DNA of 35,515 nucleotides, taken from assembly GCA_903824755.1 (NCBI GenBank), contig CAIJXW010000068.1, positions 1 through 35,515 of the forward strand. Reading direction: 5' to 3'. This document shows positions 15,225 through 24,005 of the stretch, one piece after another. A program made the translations under genes and the position numbers. Source of the stretch: an uncultured Bacteroidota bacterium. Its GTDB lineage: Bacteria > Bacteroidota > Bacteroidia > Flavobacteriales > Flavobacteriaceae. Under the pieces are notes generated by a model, which saw nothing but the letters and a program-made list of their open reading frames with translations, was not told the origin of the DNA and searched no databases. The stretch's first letter is position 1, and every line of letters starts with the position of its first letter.

Positions 15225-15605
15225 TTATTTGCTGTCTTTAGAAAAATAATTTTCAAATAGTCCGATTAATAATAACGCCAAAACTGCTCCGAATGAATTG
15301 GCAATAACGTCAAAAACATCGGCACTTCGAGTTTTGGTTAAAGCACCTTGAATAATTTCTATTGTTATTCCAAAAAGCAACGACACTAGAAAAAGGTTTA
15401 ACTTTAATTTGCTTTGTGCGGCTTGTTTTTTGGATTCAAAATATAAATACCAATTAAAAACAAAAACCAAATGCAATGAAAAATGGACAAATTTATCTAG
15501 GTTATCAACTTTTATAACTGGAAAATCTGAAGAAACACCGAGGCATAAAAAAATTATTAATAGTGTCCAAAAAACGGACAGCCACAAATATATTTTGTTA
15601 CGCAC
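15225..15605 (-). CDS. VanZ-like small membrane protein
   Basis: A 126-residue membrane protein with about four helices (near 6-25, 34-52, 70-88 and 98-118). The family pattern is visible in [40 protein letters not shown] and [16 protein letters not shown]. VanZ proteins are named after a teicoplanin-resistance accessory gene, but chromosomal members mostly have no assigned function and I claim no resistance. The start is GTG 15605, overlapping the gcvH stop by eight bases (GTGcgTAA); TTG 15608, one codon upstream, is also possible. Translational coupling to gcvH is likely. Confidence 0.87.
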   Translation of the reverse strand: MRNKIYLWLSVFWTLLIIFLCLGVSSDFPVIKVDNLDKFVHFSLHLVFVFNWYLYFESKKQAAQSKLKLNLFLVSLLFGITIEIIQGALTKTRSADVFDVIANSFGAVLALLLIGLFENYFSKDSK

Positions 15606-15978
15606 CAATTAGTTTTTTGTAGTCATCACTAGTCAAAAGTGATTCATATTGTGACAAATCGGATACTTTTACTTTTACCATCCAGCCATTTCCATAAGGA
15701 TCTGAGTTTACGGTTTCTGGCTTAGTCTCTAGCGAATCGTTAAATTCTATTATTTCTCCTGCAACAGGAAGAAACAAATCGGAAACTGTTTTTACTGCTT
15801 CGACTGTTCCAAAAACTTCGTCTTTTTCTAGCGTTTGGTCTAATGTTTCGACCTCAACATATACAATGTCGCCTAATTCTTTTTGAGCAAAATCGGTAAT
15901 TCCAACGGTTGCTATATCGCCTTCTAGGCTAACCCATTCGTGGTCTTTTGTGTATTTTAAACTTGCAGGAATGTTCAT
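15598..15978 (-). CDS. gcvH: Glycine cleavage system H protein
   Basis: A 126-residue lipoyl carrier that shuttles the aminomethyl group between the P and T proteins of glycine cleavage. The lipoylated lysine is K63 in [14 protein letters not shown], and [20 protein letters not shown] is the standard N-terminal stretch. The protein is complete and normal in length. Neither gcvP nor gcvT is in the window, so the system is dispersed. A -7 box TACATTTG is 38 bases upstream. Confidence 0.95.
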   Translation of the reverse strand: MNIPASLKYTKDHEWVSLEGDIATVGITDFAQKELGDIVYVEVETLDQTLEKDEVFGTVEAVKTVSDLFLPVAGEIIEFNDSLETKPETVNSDPYGNGWMVKVKVSDLSQYESLLTSDDYKKLIGA

Positions 15979-16015
15979 TTTTAGTGTTATTTATCGTTAA
16001 TTATTTAATGAGCTA

Positions 16016-16049
16016 CAAATGTATCGTTTCGTTCTAAATTATTAATCAA
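16016..16049 (-). promoter_or_regulatory. Candidate promoter for gcvH-vanZ
   Basis: On the minus strand TTG (16049-16047), 23 bases, then TACATTTG (16023-16016). The -7 box is a perfect consensus; the spacer is a little longer than the usual 19-21. The leader to the gcvH ATG would be about 32 bases. Confidence 0.45.
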
Positions 16050-16058
16050 TTTTGCCTA

Positions 16059-19000
16059 TTAATTTCCAAAATTATAACGCATCGTAAATCCAACCCTTAA
16101 ATTTGTCAATGGAAAAGAGGTCGAAATTACTGCTTTTGAAAAAGAATGGTCATAATAGAAAATAGCCGTTAGGTTTTTGCTTAACGAATAATCGGCAGTC
16201 AGCTTTGCCGACCAAATATTTTGACCACCCGCTAATTTATCATTGTTATAATCCAAATAACGCACTATTGTTTGATTATTTCTATAGGAAAAGTCGGCTT
16301 TAATATTTATATCGCTTTTTATAATTCCTGTTGGATCTTCAGATAATTTGGACGAAAAAATAACATCTTTTATTCGATATCCCATTCCCACAATATATTC
16401 TATTCCTTTAACTTCGGTGAGAAGATTATTGTCAAAACTCATAGATAAAGCTCTGTCTTTTTTCATTTCGGCCAAGAATTTAATAGAATTTTTCATCTCG
16501 AAATCGATACGAACTAATGGATTAAATTGTTCAACTAAATTCACGTTCGATATGATATTTTTGTTTAAAAAATTTCCTCCGGTGTCAAATGAGTTTGGGT
16601 TTTTGCTGTACTCTAAATTAGACCGAAACGCATTGATTGTATAAGAAGCTCTATAACTATGTTGGAACGAAAATCTTTTGAAATTTTCTTTGAAAAAATT
16701 ATAACGCATCAATCCACTATATTTCACTGTCCAATTTGGAATCGGAATATCTCGAAAAGCATTCAAAGATATTCCATTTGCCGCCTGTCCATATCCTTTT
16801 GTAGAAAAACCAGTATAAGCAGCAAGAAAAGATGGTAACAAAACAGCTTGGCTATTTTTTCCATAGCCTACGGGAAAGCCATCTACATCGGTAGGAAAAT
16901 TCGTTGTGCCATAATATTGCGTTGCTAATCTAGTGGCAATTATAATTCTGTTTTCTCTAAAATCGTCAAAAGCAGAAGATGCATTGATGTCGCTGCCCTT
17001 GAAGGCAGATCGAAGCATTACTGTTGAGATTGCAAAATTTCCAAAATTATAGGGTGATCGAGAATTATATTGTCCTCCAGAGACATCATATTGTTCGGAA
17101 AAATTATCGGCATAGGTTCTATCTGCAGATAAATCGATTTTAAAATCTGGGAATAAATCTAGATTTGCAGTAAAATTTAGGGTTTTATTGGTGACTTGCG
17201 TAAAATTTTGGTTAAATTCAGGATAATTAGTGAGCCACCCATTTTTTGCAGCTTCAAATCTCACATCATCTTGAGAGCCAAACACAAATCCTAATGTTGG
17301 TTTTGATGTTCCAAAAAATCCAATGCTTGGAAGATATCCAGGCAAAACTGTCCCTCGGTTTTCGGTATAATTGATTTGAGCATTTTTTATACTTGTTAGC
17401 ACTCCTCGCATTCCTTCTATAAAAACATTTCCTTGTGAAGTCACTGGCTGTGGTGCACTCACAATTTTTTGCCCTGGTTTTGGTGGAGCATTTGTAGGTT
17501 TTGCTGCTGATTTTGCTTTTTTGACAAGACCAATATATCTATAAAACGAATCCATATTGAACGATGTATTCAATTTATGAACCCCTGAATTCTGAATTGT
17601 ATTTCCAAGATTAAAAACGCCCGTATCTGTTTCTATCGATGCCATGGTCAATGAAGCTCTTTGCCAACTATAATTACCTACATAAGAATAGACCGATTTT
17701 ACAAAACCTAATATTGGAATTTTATTTATTGGCAAATCATAATTAACGGTCAATTGTTGCGTATGCGTATTTGGGTCACCCGCACTCCAATAATCGTCCC
17801 AAATTGTAACAGAGTTGTCAGGGACATTATCTTCGTTCATATAATTTCTAACGATATTATTTGATGAAGCCGTAAAGTTAAATTTTAGTGCTTTTGTTAG
17901 ATTATAATTAAACCCATATTGATAATTAAACAAGAAGTTTCTTCGATATAATGGATCAATTCCAATTCCGGCAACATCGACTTGACGAAACTGTTGCTTG
18001 TTGTATTGCCTAATTATATTTGAGCTAAAAGAAATATTTGAAGGCAAATAATTAAAGTTAAAATCGCTTAATAATTTAAAATAATTGCTCTTTTTTAGTA
18101 ATTTATTTTTGCTAAAAGGCTCTAAAGGTTTGGATTGAAAATTGTAGGTATAATCAACCGTTGTATTAACCTGTTGATCTATATAATTTTCAATTTGAAA
18201 ATCATGCTTATCGACTTGATTATAAGAATAGGATAATGTCAAATTCTCTGGGTCATAGATGTGCGGTTTTTGTTCTGGTGCTCTTTCTTTTTTTACACCA
18301 ATAAAATTGATGCTTTTTCTTTTTGTATAATCAATAGCTCGATTTTTGATATTCTCTTTTTCGGCTTGATCGGTAGTGATATCCAACAACTGTTTCAACT
18401 TGATATCTTGATTAAACGGGTCATATTGCGGCGTGATTATTTCTTCCCCAATTGCATAATTGAAAGGTAAATTTACTCCCCATTTTTTTGGTAATAATTT
18501 TCCGAGGCTAAAATTCGTAACGATATTATATTGTTGAAGGTCTTCTCGACTTCTTTCGTTTGGGCCTTCTTCTAATGCTCCAAAACCTATCGTACTCATT
18601 TTTCCTGTGGCTGAAACGGTCATAAAATCGGCCAAATTAGTGTCTAGATTTACCACGGCTGCCATTCCTCCGTTGTTGTCCATTTCGGAAAGGCGAAGTT
18701 CATTGAGCCATACTTCCCCCCGAATTCTATTAGACGAATTGTTTTTCAAACCAACCATTAATGTCCGCACCAATCCAAAATTTGGATTTCCACGAATTCC
18801 CAATCTTAGTTTCCCCCGAGCTGTATTTGATGCTAAAGATGGATCCATCAACGGATCATCATCATTAATAAATCGAATTCCATTTGCATCTTGAGCTGGT
18901 GCATTCGACCCCAACGCTAATATTTTTAGCTTTGTCAATAAAGAAAGTGGCAATTCGATATTGTTTAGCGCAGGCCAAACATCTTCGGGCAAAGTGGCTC

Positions 19001-22000
19001 CTTCCTGAGTAATTTTTAACGGTATTTCTATCTGATAAAAGTTTTGCGTAAAGTCATTTCCAAAACGAATAAAAGCAACCATTTGATCGTTTTGCAACGG
19101 CGTAGGGTCTGTAGGTGAAGGAAGTGCCTCGGCATGCAAAAACATGTTTAAGTATTTATATTGCCGCATATCTACGCTCACATTTTTAAAAACTGATCTA
19201 GAATCACCTGGCTGTAATCCTTCTCCCGAAACTCTCAACGCTAGTGATTGCTCGTTCTGATTTATAATTGTGTTATTGTTAAAGAGCTGCTCTCTAACCA
19301 CACCCGGAGGACTTATATAATTTATCGGGCTTCGATCTCCATTTTCTTGAACATTTACAGAAAGTACATCAAAGTCGGTATTATCATCAGAAACATCGGT
19401 ATCTGTTGCGTCCATAGTGTTTACAAAACGTCTCCATTCTCCTCGAACTAAATCTAATGCTCCAAAACGAACGGTCACATTATCCGAAAAACCGGTCATA
19501 AACATTCTCATAAATCCAATAGTTCTAAAATCTGAAATAGCTCCTATTGTATTTTCGGGTTGCGAAACTGGGATTTTAAATTGAATCCATCTTGCTTTTG
19601 TTGGGTTTGCACCCGAGGGAAGATTTACGGCATTTGTTTCTCGAATGTCTGTCACATATCTATCTACGCCAATTTGCATTCCTTTATGAAGATTAATACT
19701 ATATTCATAATAGGCATTTATGGTGTTCATTGTGTTGTCTCGATTAATATCCTCAACATCTGGGACAGTGCTAGACCCTCTATTGGAACTCGTTATGTCA
19801 ACTGGCGAATTTCCTTCTGTTCCGTTATATTTTTTATATCTATCCAAAACTGATCCTGTTGCACTTAAAAAATAGTCATAATCATCGGCTGATGGATCTG
19901 TTTCTGCAGCAAAATTTGGAAATTTAGTGGCTTCCAATCTATTGTTAATTCCGTCCAAACCTATATCCTGACTAGCCCGGTTATTTACATCTGTATCAAA
20001 TGCGTAAATCAATGACTGTGATGCGGGTACATTTCCCCAAATGGGCTGTGGCGACACTAACACTTGGTCAAAACCCAATCCATTTTCATATTGTTTTCGG
20101 CCGTCTTTTAAGACATCTTCTGAAATTGAGCCTAAATTAAATACGATTTTTCCTGTGTTTACCTCCGAAACTTCATTTTCTATATTTCCTGGGTCGTAAT
20201 AGGGGTCTAAAACCCAAAATTGAAGGTATTCTACATTTCCTTGTTCAAAGTTTGTAGAAGACAACGACCTCATAATTCCACCGAAATTTTCGGTAGGATT
20301 TGGCAATATATTTGTTGTGGCTGCCAATGGATTATAATTAAATGGCCCTCTTTCTTTTGGATAAAATGACAAGTCCAATGTGTTTATAACTTGGGTTTGT
20401 CCAATTGCTATATCAGTTACAGGATAAAGTTCTTCGCTATAAATTCTTCGGGTTGCATTTAAAGAAATGTCTTGAACCGAAATCCCATCGGGCCTCGAGG
20501 CATAAAAAGTTGGATCGATTGTATACCAAGACATTTTTGCTCTTTTGTATCCATAGCTCAAATCATTTGCGGAAGCATTAAAATCGTAGGTACTGTTAGA
20601 ATTTCTTTCTGGAGTTGATGACAAACTCCAAGACTGAGGAGACCGCATATCGATTAAGGTTTGTGAGCCTTCAAAATCATCAATATAAACCGTTGATTTT
20701 CCGCCAAATTTATCCCCTTCTGGCGTGTCTGGTTTCAAGAAGGCAACCTCGCCACGAAATGATAAATTAGAAGGAACATCGGTGTCCATATTTGGTAATT
20801 TGTTTACCAAACGTGTAAAAAATGGAACTTCGGTGCTAAAATTTGTATTGAAACCAAAAATAGTATTATTTACAGATTCTTGTCCATAATTAGATTTTTG
20901 GGTAATTGGTTTTTCGGTCATTTTTAAAAACGTGGCACCAACAAGGAATTTTTTTGAGATTTTATGCTCCACGTTTACTCCCATAAACCTCCTTGTTTGC
21001 TGACCAAAAACCGAATTGTTTTCGACCGAAACATTAATTGGAGTATTTGAAGCTTGAAGGGATGGATCTAGAATTTGCACTTTTCCAAGTTGATAATTCA
21101 CGCTATAATCGATTCCTTCTACTAATACTCGTCCGCCTGCAGTCACTACAACAGAGCCTTTCGGCACATTGAATGCTCCAATGGGAATTCCATCTCCAGC
21201 AGTAGATTTGAACTTTCCTTTTAATTCAAATTTGTTTTTATCACTATCTTGTAATGCGTTAGCTTGCGTTTTTCGGTACATGTTTCTAAACACATATTTC
21301 GATTGGTTTGCATTATATATTCCGGCATTATAGTCCTCTCCAGAATTACTTCTCAACTTTTCAAACAAGTGTTTTCCAAAAGGCTCGACTGTCGTAAAAA
21401 TAATTCGTCCGTTTTGAGAATCAACAGTAAGGCCTTGGATAAAATCAAAAAATCCATCTCCTCCCGCTTGTGGGTCGTTGTTATAGTTTAGACGGTCAAC
21501 ATTAAAAACCTTCAGCAAAGGAGTGCTTGTAACCATGTCATTGGGCTGAGGCAATGGCGGCACTATATTGATATAATTCAAAGGCGAAGGATCTATATAT
21601 AATATATTGAATCGAAAATCTTCTTGCTGCAATTGAAAGGCGTTCGGAATTTGATAAATATTTTTCATCATTAAATTCCATACTGGAGTTGTAATGTGTG
21701 TAACTGGGTTTTCAACACTTGTCAAATTACTTTTCAGCATTTTCAAAATTAAACTTTGCGTGGTCACCGTTGTGGGTTGAGATGTGTTCGGATCTACAAC
21801 ACCTGTTTCGGTTGCAGCAACTCCATCAGTTCCAAATTCGCCCACTTGATATACCTCATCTCCAATTGTATATTGATAGGCTACCGCCAAAACTTCATCG
21901 TTAGCAAGTTTTTGTTGAAGTGAAATATAGCCCAATTGAGGGTGAAATGTAAACTCGGTTGCATTTAGTTTTCTTGCGTTTTCCAATTTTGAATAATCCT

Positions 22001-23360
22001 GTCCTTCACTGACAGTAATTCCAGTAAAACCTGAACTTGCCGTAACTATTTCTCGAACATTAGAATTCAAGTACCCGCCATTGTCTATTAATGCTGGGTT
22101 ATATTTGTTGTTTTTATTATCTGTTGGAGAATCAGGTGGGGCAATAAGAAAACCTGCTGTTGGACTCGTAACTACAACCTCATTATCGGCAAGTCCTGTA
22201 AGGCTTGTTTCTCCTAAATCCTGAAGTGCTATTATGTTTCTTAGGTTATTATTATTAGAATTTACTCTATTTTGCCTGTTTGTAACCCATACTTCTATTC
22301 GGGTAATTTGGGCTCTACTGTCCAAATAGGGATAGTTTTTTAGCGATGCATCATATTTGTTTCGGAAATATTGAGACAAGAAAAAATGCCGATCAGCATC
22401 ATAATCTAATGCAAATAATTCAAAATCCTGAATCGTGGCTCCTCCTTGTGCAGTAACTGATTTATTTTGTGATTTTTGTTCAGAAAATACTCCCGTTATT
22501 GTGGTTTTTCCGAATTGAAATTGTGCTTTTACACCAAATAAACTTTGGGCACCACGAATTAATGTTCCGCTCAGGGGCATACTTACATTTCCTATTTCTA
22601 ATTTTTGAAGGATACTGTCTTCATTTCCCGAATAATTTTTTAAATCCGATGGTTTTGAAACATTCCCAACGCCAGGGACGTTGGGAAGATTTGGAAGGGT
22701 TGGGTTATATTCTAATTTTATAAGATTTTGAAAAGAAAAAGTAGATTGTGTATCATAATTTGCCGTTACGCCTAGCCGTGTTCCAACTTTTCCCATCAAA
22801 CTCATACTTATTTTTTGATTGAAATCAAAAGTAGTGCTAGACCTATTTTGGGGTGAAAAAGAGGGGTTGTCTTGTTTAGAATATCTAATTCCCAAATCCA
22901 TTTCGACCGAACCTGTTGGTTTTATATCAATGGTATTACTTCCAAAAATAGTTTCAAAAAAACCAGAATTTACATAAAACCTTGGAAGCAAATCTTTTTT
23001 GTCAGCATCACTTCCTGTTTTTTTACCATCTATTGCATCTGCTTTCTTTTTAAAATAATCGTGCATCGATTCTTTTAAAACTAAATCATCATATTCTTTT
23101 GGTGTTAATATTATCGGATAATTAATATTGAATCCATTAACAGATTGATTATAAATATAACGATCTGAAACGGGATCATAGACATAGGCTTCCAATATAC
23201 TCGGGGGATTTTTGATTTCTACTTTTCCAGTATTATATCCCGTTATTGTATCTTGTTCAGTAACTACTTGTGCCTTAACGCTAAAATTCACGAAAAGCAC
23301 TAGTACGATTATACTAATATTATATAATGGTTTGTAGTCTTTAAAGTATATTGATTTCAA
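16059..23360 (-). CDS. sprA: SprA, type IX secretion system outer-membrane translocon
   Basis: A 2,433-residue outer-membrane protein. SprA of Flavobacterium johnsoniae forms a 36-strand barrel, the largest known single-chain one, through which folded proteins with type IX signals leave the cell, including gliding adhesins. An N-terminal signal peptide (about 1-31, ending SVKAQ) is followed by long stretches of strand-turn repeats rich in N, T, Y and F, and by SprA-type N-terminal domains (for example around 45-330). A Pro/Ala-rich linker lies near 1945-1975 (KPTNAPPKPGQ). The C-terminus ends in an aromatic strand, FTMRYNFGN. The start codon is TTG 23360, three bases after ruvA stops, so it is translated from the ruvA message. 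No frameshift is seen over 7.3 kb. Other T9SS genes are not in the window. Confidence 0.96.
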   Translation of the reverse strand: MKSIYFKDYKPLYNISIIVLVLFVNFSVKAQVVTEQDTITGYNTGKVEIKNPPSILEAYVYDPVSDRYIYNQSVNGFNINYPIILTPKEYDDLVLKESMHDYFKKKADAIDGKKTGSDADKKDLLPRFYVNSGFFETIFGSNTIDIKPTGSVEMDLGIRYSKQDNPSFSPQNRSSTTFDFNQKISMSLMGKVGTRLGVTANYDTQSTFSFQNLIKLEYNPTLPNLPNVPGVGNVSKPSDLKNYSGNEDSILQKLEIGNVSMPLSGTLIRGAQSLFGVKAQFQFGKTTITGVFSEQKSQNKSVTAQGGATIQDFELFALDYDADRHFFLSQYFRNKYDASLKNYPYLDSRAQITRIEVWVTNRQNRVNSNNNNLRNIIALQDLGETSLTGLADNEVVVTSPTAGFLIAPPDSPTDNKNNKYNPALIDNGGYLNSNVREIVTASSGFTGITVSEGQDYSKLENARKLNATEFTFHPQLGYISLQQKLANDEVLAVAYQYTIGDEVYQVGEFGTDGVAATETGVVDPNTSQPTTVTTQSLILKMLKSNLTSVENPVTHITTPVWNLMMKNIYQIPNAFQLQQEDFRFNILYIDPSPLNYINIVPPLPQPNDMVTSTPLLKVFNVDRLNYNNDPQAGGDGFFDFIQGLTVDSQNGRIIFTTVEPFGKHLFEKLRSNSGEDYNAGIYNANQSKYVFRNMYRKTQANALQDSDKNKFELKGKFKSTAGDGIPIGAFNVPKGSVVVTAGGRVLVEGIDYSVNYQLGKVQILDPSLQASNTPINVSVENNSVFGQQTRRFMGVNVEHKISKKFLVGATFLKMTEKPITQKSNYGQESVNNTIFGFNTNFSTEVPFFTRLVNKLPNMDTDVPSNLSFRGEVAFLKPDTPEGDKFGGKSTVYIDDFEGSQTLIDMRSPQSWSLSSTPERNSNSTYDFNASANDLSYGYKRAKMSWYTIDPTFYASRPDGISVQDISLNATRRIYSEELYPVTDIAIGQTQVINTLDLSFYPKERGPFNYNPLAATTNILPNPTENFGGIMRSLSSTNFEQGNVEYLQFWVLDPYYDPGNIENEVSEVNTGKIVFNLGSISEDVLKDGRKQYENGLGFDQVLVSPQPIWGNVPASQSLIYAFDTDVNNRASQDIGLDGINNRLEATKFPNFAAETDPSADDYDYFLSATGSVLDRYKKYNGTEGNSPVDITSSNRGSSTVPDVEDINRDNTMNTINAYYEYSINLHKGMQIGVDRYVTDIRETNAVNLPSGANPTKARWIQFKIPVSQPENTIGAISDFRTIGFMRMFMTGFSDNVTVRFGALDLVRGEWRRFVNTMDATDTDVSDDNTDFDVLSVNVQENGDRSPINYISPPGVVREQLFNNNTIINQNEQSLALRVSGEGLQPGDSRSVFKNVSVDMRQYKYLNMFLHAEALPSPTDPTPLQNDQMVAFIRFGNDFTQNFYQIEIPLKITQEGATLPEDVWPALNNIELPLSLLTKLKILALGSNAPAQDANGIRFINDDDPLMDPSLASNTARGKLRLGIRGNPNFGLVRTLMVGLKNNSSNRIRGEVWLNELRLSEMDNNGGMAAVVNLDTNLADFMTVSATGKMSTIGFGALEEGPNERSREDLQQYNIVTNFSLGKLLPKKWGVNLPFNYAIGEEIITPQYDPFNQDIKLKQLLDITTDQAEKENIKNRAIDYTKRKSINFIGVKKERAPEQKPHIYDPENLTLSYSYNQVDKHDFQIENYIDQQVNTTVDYTYNFQSKPLEPFSKNKLLKKSNYFKLLSDFNFNYLPSNISFSSNIIRQYNKQQFRQVDVAGIGIDPLYRRNFLFNYQYGFNYNLTKALKFNFTASSNNIVRNYMNEDNVPDNSVTIWDDYWSAGDPNTHTQQLTVNYDLPINKIPILGFVKSVYSYVGNYSWQRASLTMASIETDTGVFNLGNTIQNSGVHKLNTSFNMDSFYRYIGLVKKAKSAAKPTNAPPKPGQKIVSAPQPVTSQGNVFIEGMRGVLTSIKNAQINYTENRGTVLPGYLPSIGFFGTSKPTLGFVFGSQDDVRFEAAKNGWLTNYPEFNQNFTQVTNKTLNFTANLDLFPDFKIDLSADRTYADNFSEQYDVSGGQYNSRSPYNFGNFAISTVMLRSAFKGSDINASSAFDDFRENRIIIATRLATQYYGTTNFPTDVDGFPVGYGKNSQAVLLPSFLAAYTGFSTKGYGQAANGISLNAFRDIPIPNWTVKYSGLMRYNFFKENFKRFSFQHSYRASYTINAFRSNLEYSKNPNSFDTGGNFLNKNIISNVNLVEQFNPLVRIDFEMKNSIKFLAEMKKDRALSMSFDNNLLTEVKGIEYIVGMGYRIKDVIFSSKLSEDPTGIIKSDINIKADFSYRNNQTIVRYLDYNNDKLAGGQNIWSAKLTADYSLSKNLTAIFYYDHSFSKAVISTSFPLTNLRVGFTMRYNFGN

Positions 23361-23363
23361 GTA

Positions 23364-23945
23364 TTATAAGTTTTTTAAAGCTTGTTTTATGATTGTTTCT
23401 AGTGTTGCATCTGGATTATCTTTTACAATTCTATCCACCACTTTCTCCGAAGTTTTTCGAACAAATCCTAAAACCTCCAAAGCAGATAACGCTTCATCTT
23501 TGTTTGTATTGTTTTGACTTAGTGAAATTTCATCTAAATCGTAAACTTTTAACACTTTTTCTTTTAAATCCAATATTGCTCTTTGTGCTGTTTTATTTCC
23601 AATTCCTTTAATGGATTGAATTGTCACTACATCGCCAGAAGCTAATGCCTGAATTATTTGTTTTGGTTCTAATGAAGAAAGCATTGTTCTGGCAATACTA
23701 GCTCCAATTCCCGAAACAGATAATAACATTTTGAAAATTTCTCTTTCCGATTTTTCTACAAATCCAAATAATGTATGAGAATCTTCTTTTACTTGAAGAT
23801 ATACGAATAATTTTATTGACTCCGAGTTGGGAATCAACGAATAGGTATGTAAAGAAATATTCACATGATATCCCACTCCATTGCAATCAATAATAACTTC
23901 GGTAGGAGTTTTTTCTACTAATTTTCCCTGTAAATGTGCTATCAT
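23364..23945 (-). CDS. ruvA: Holliday junction branch migration protein RuvA
   Basis: A 193-residue DNA-binding protein that grips the four-way junction as tetramers and loads RuvB hexamers. Order: OB fold (about 1-63, MIAHLQGKLVEKTP onwards), two helix-hairpin-helix motifs (LLSVSGIGASIA near 74 and IQSIKGIGNKTA near 109) and a C-terminal RuvB-interacting domain (about 145-193, EALSALEVLGFV). The start is an ATG with a -7 box close upstream. It is followed by sprA with a three-base gap; ruvB lies 3.6 kb away, after maeB and queG, so the two are not one operon. Confidence 0.95.
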   Translation of the reverse strand: MIAHLQGKLVEKTPTEVIIDCNGVGYHVNISLHTYSLIPNSESIKLFVYLQVKEDSHTLFGFVEKSEREIFKMLLSVSGIGASIARTMLSSLEPKQIIQALASGDVVTIQSIKGIGNKTAQRAILDLKEKVLKVYDLDEISLSQNNTNKDEALSALEVLGFVRKTSEKVVDRIVKDNPDATLETIIKQALKNL

Positions 23946-23961
23946 ATTTTTTTATATCTTT

Positions 23962-23969
23962 CAAATATA
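23962..23969 (-). promoter_or_regulatory. Candidate -7 box for ruvA-sprA
   Basis: TATATTTG on the minus strand, 16 bases before the ruvA ATG, in a 60-base gap after maeB. A TTTG lies 24 bases further up, slightly too far for the usual -33 spacing. Confidence 0.4.
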
Positions 23970-24005
23970 TGAAAAAAGTTGAATTGCCTTTTTCAAATTC
24001 AATTG

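Noticed and set aside
15225..15605. VanZ-like gene as an antibiotic-resistance gene
   Set aside because: It is a chromosomal housekeeping neighbour of gcvH without any van genes; the name only reflects family membership.
17450..17540. Pro/Ala-rich segment in SprA as a sign of insertion or fusion
   Set aside because: The frame is continuous and such linkers vary among SprA proteins; nothing suggests transfer.
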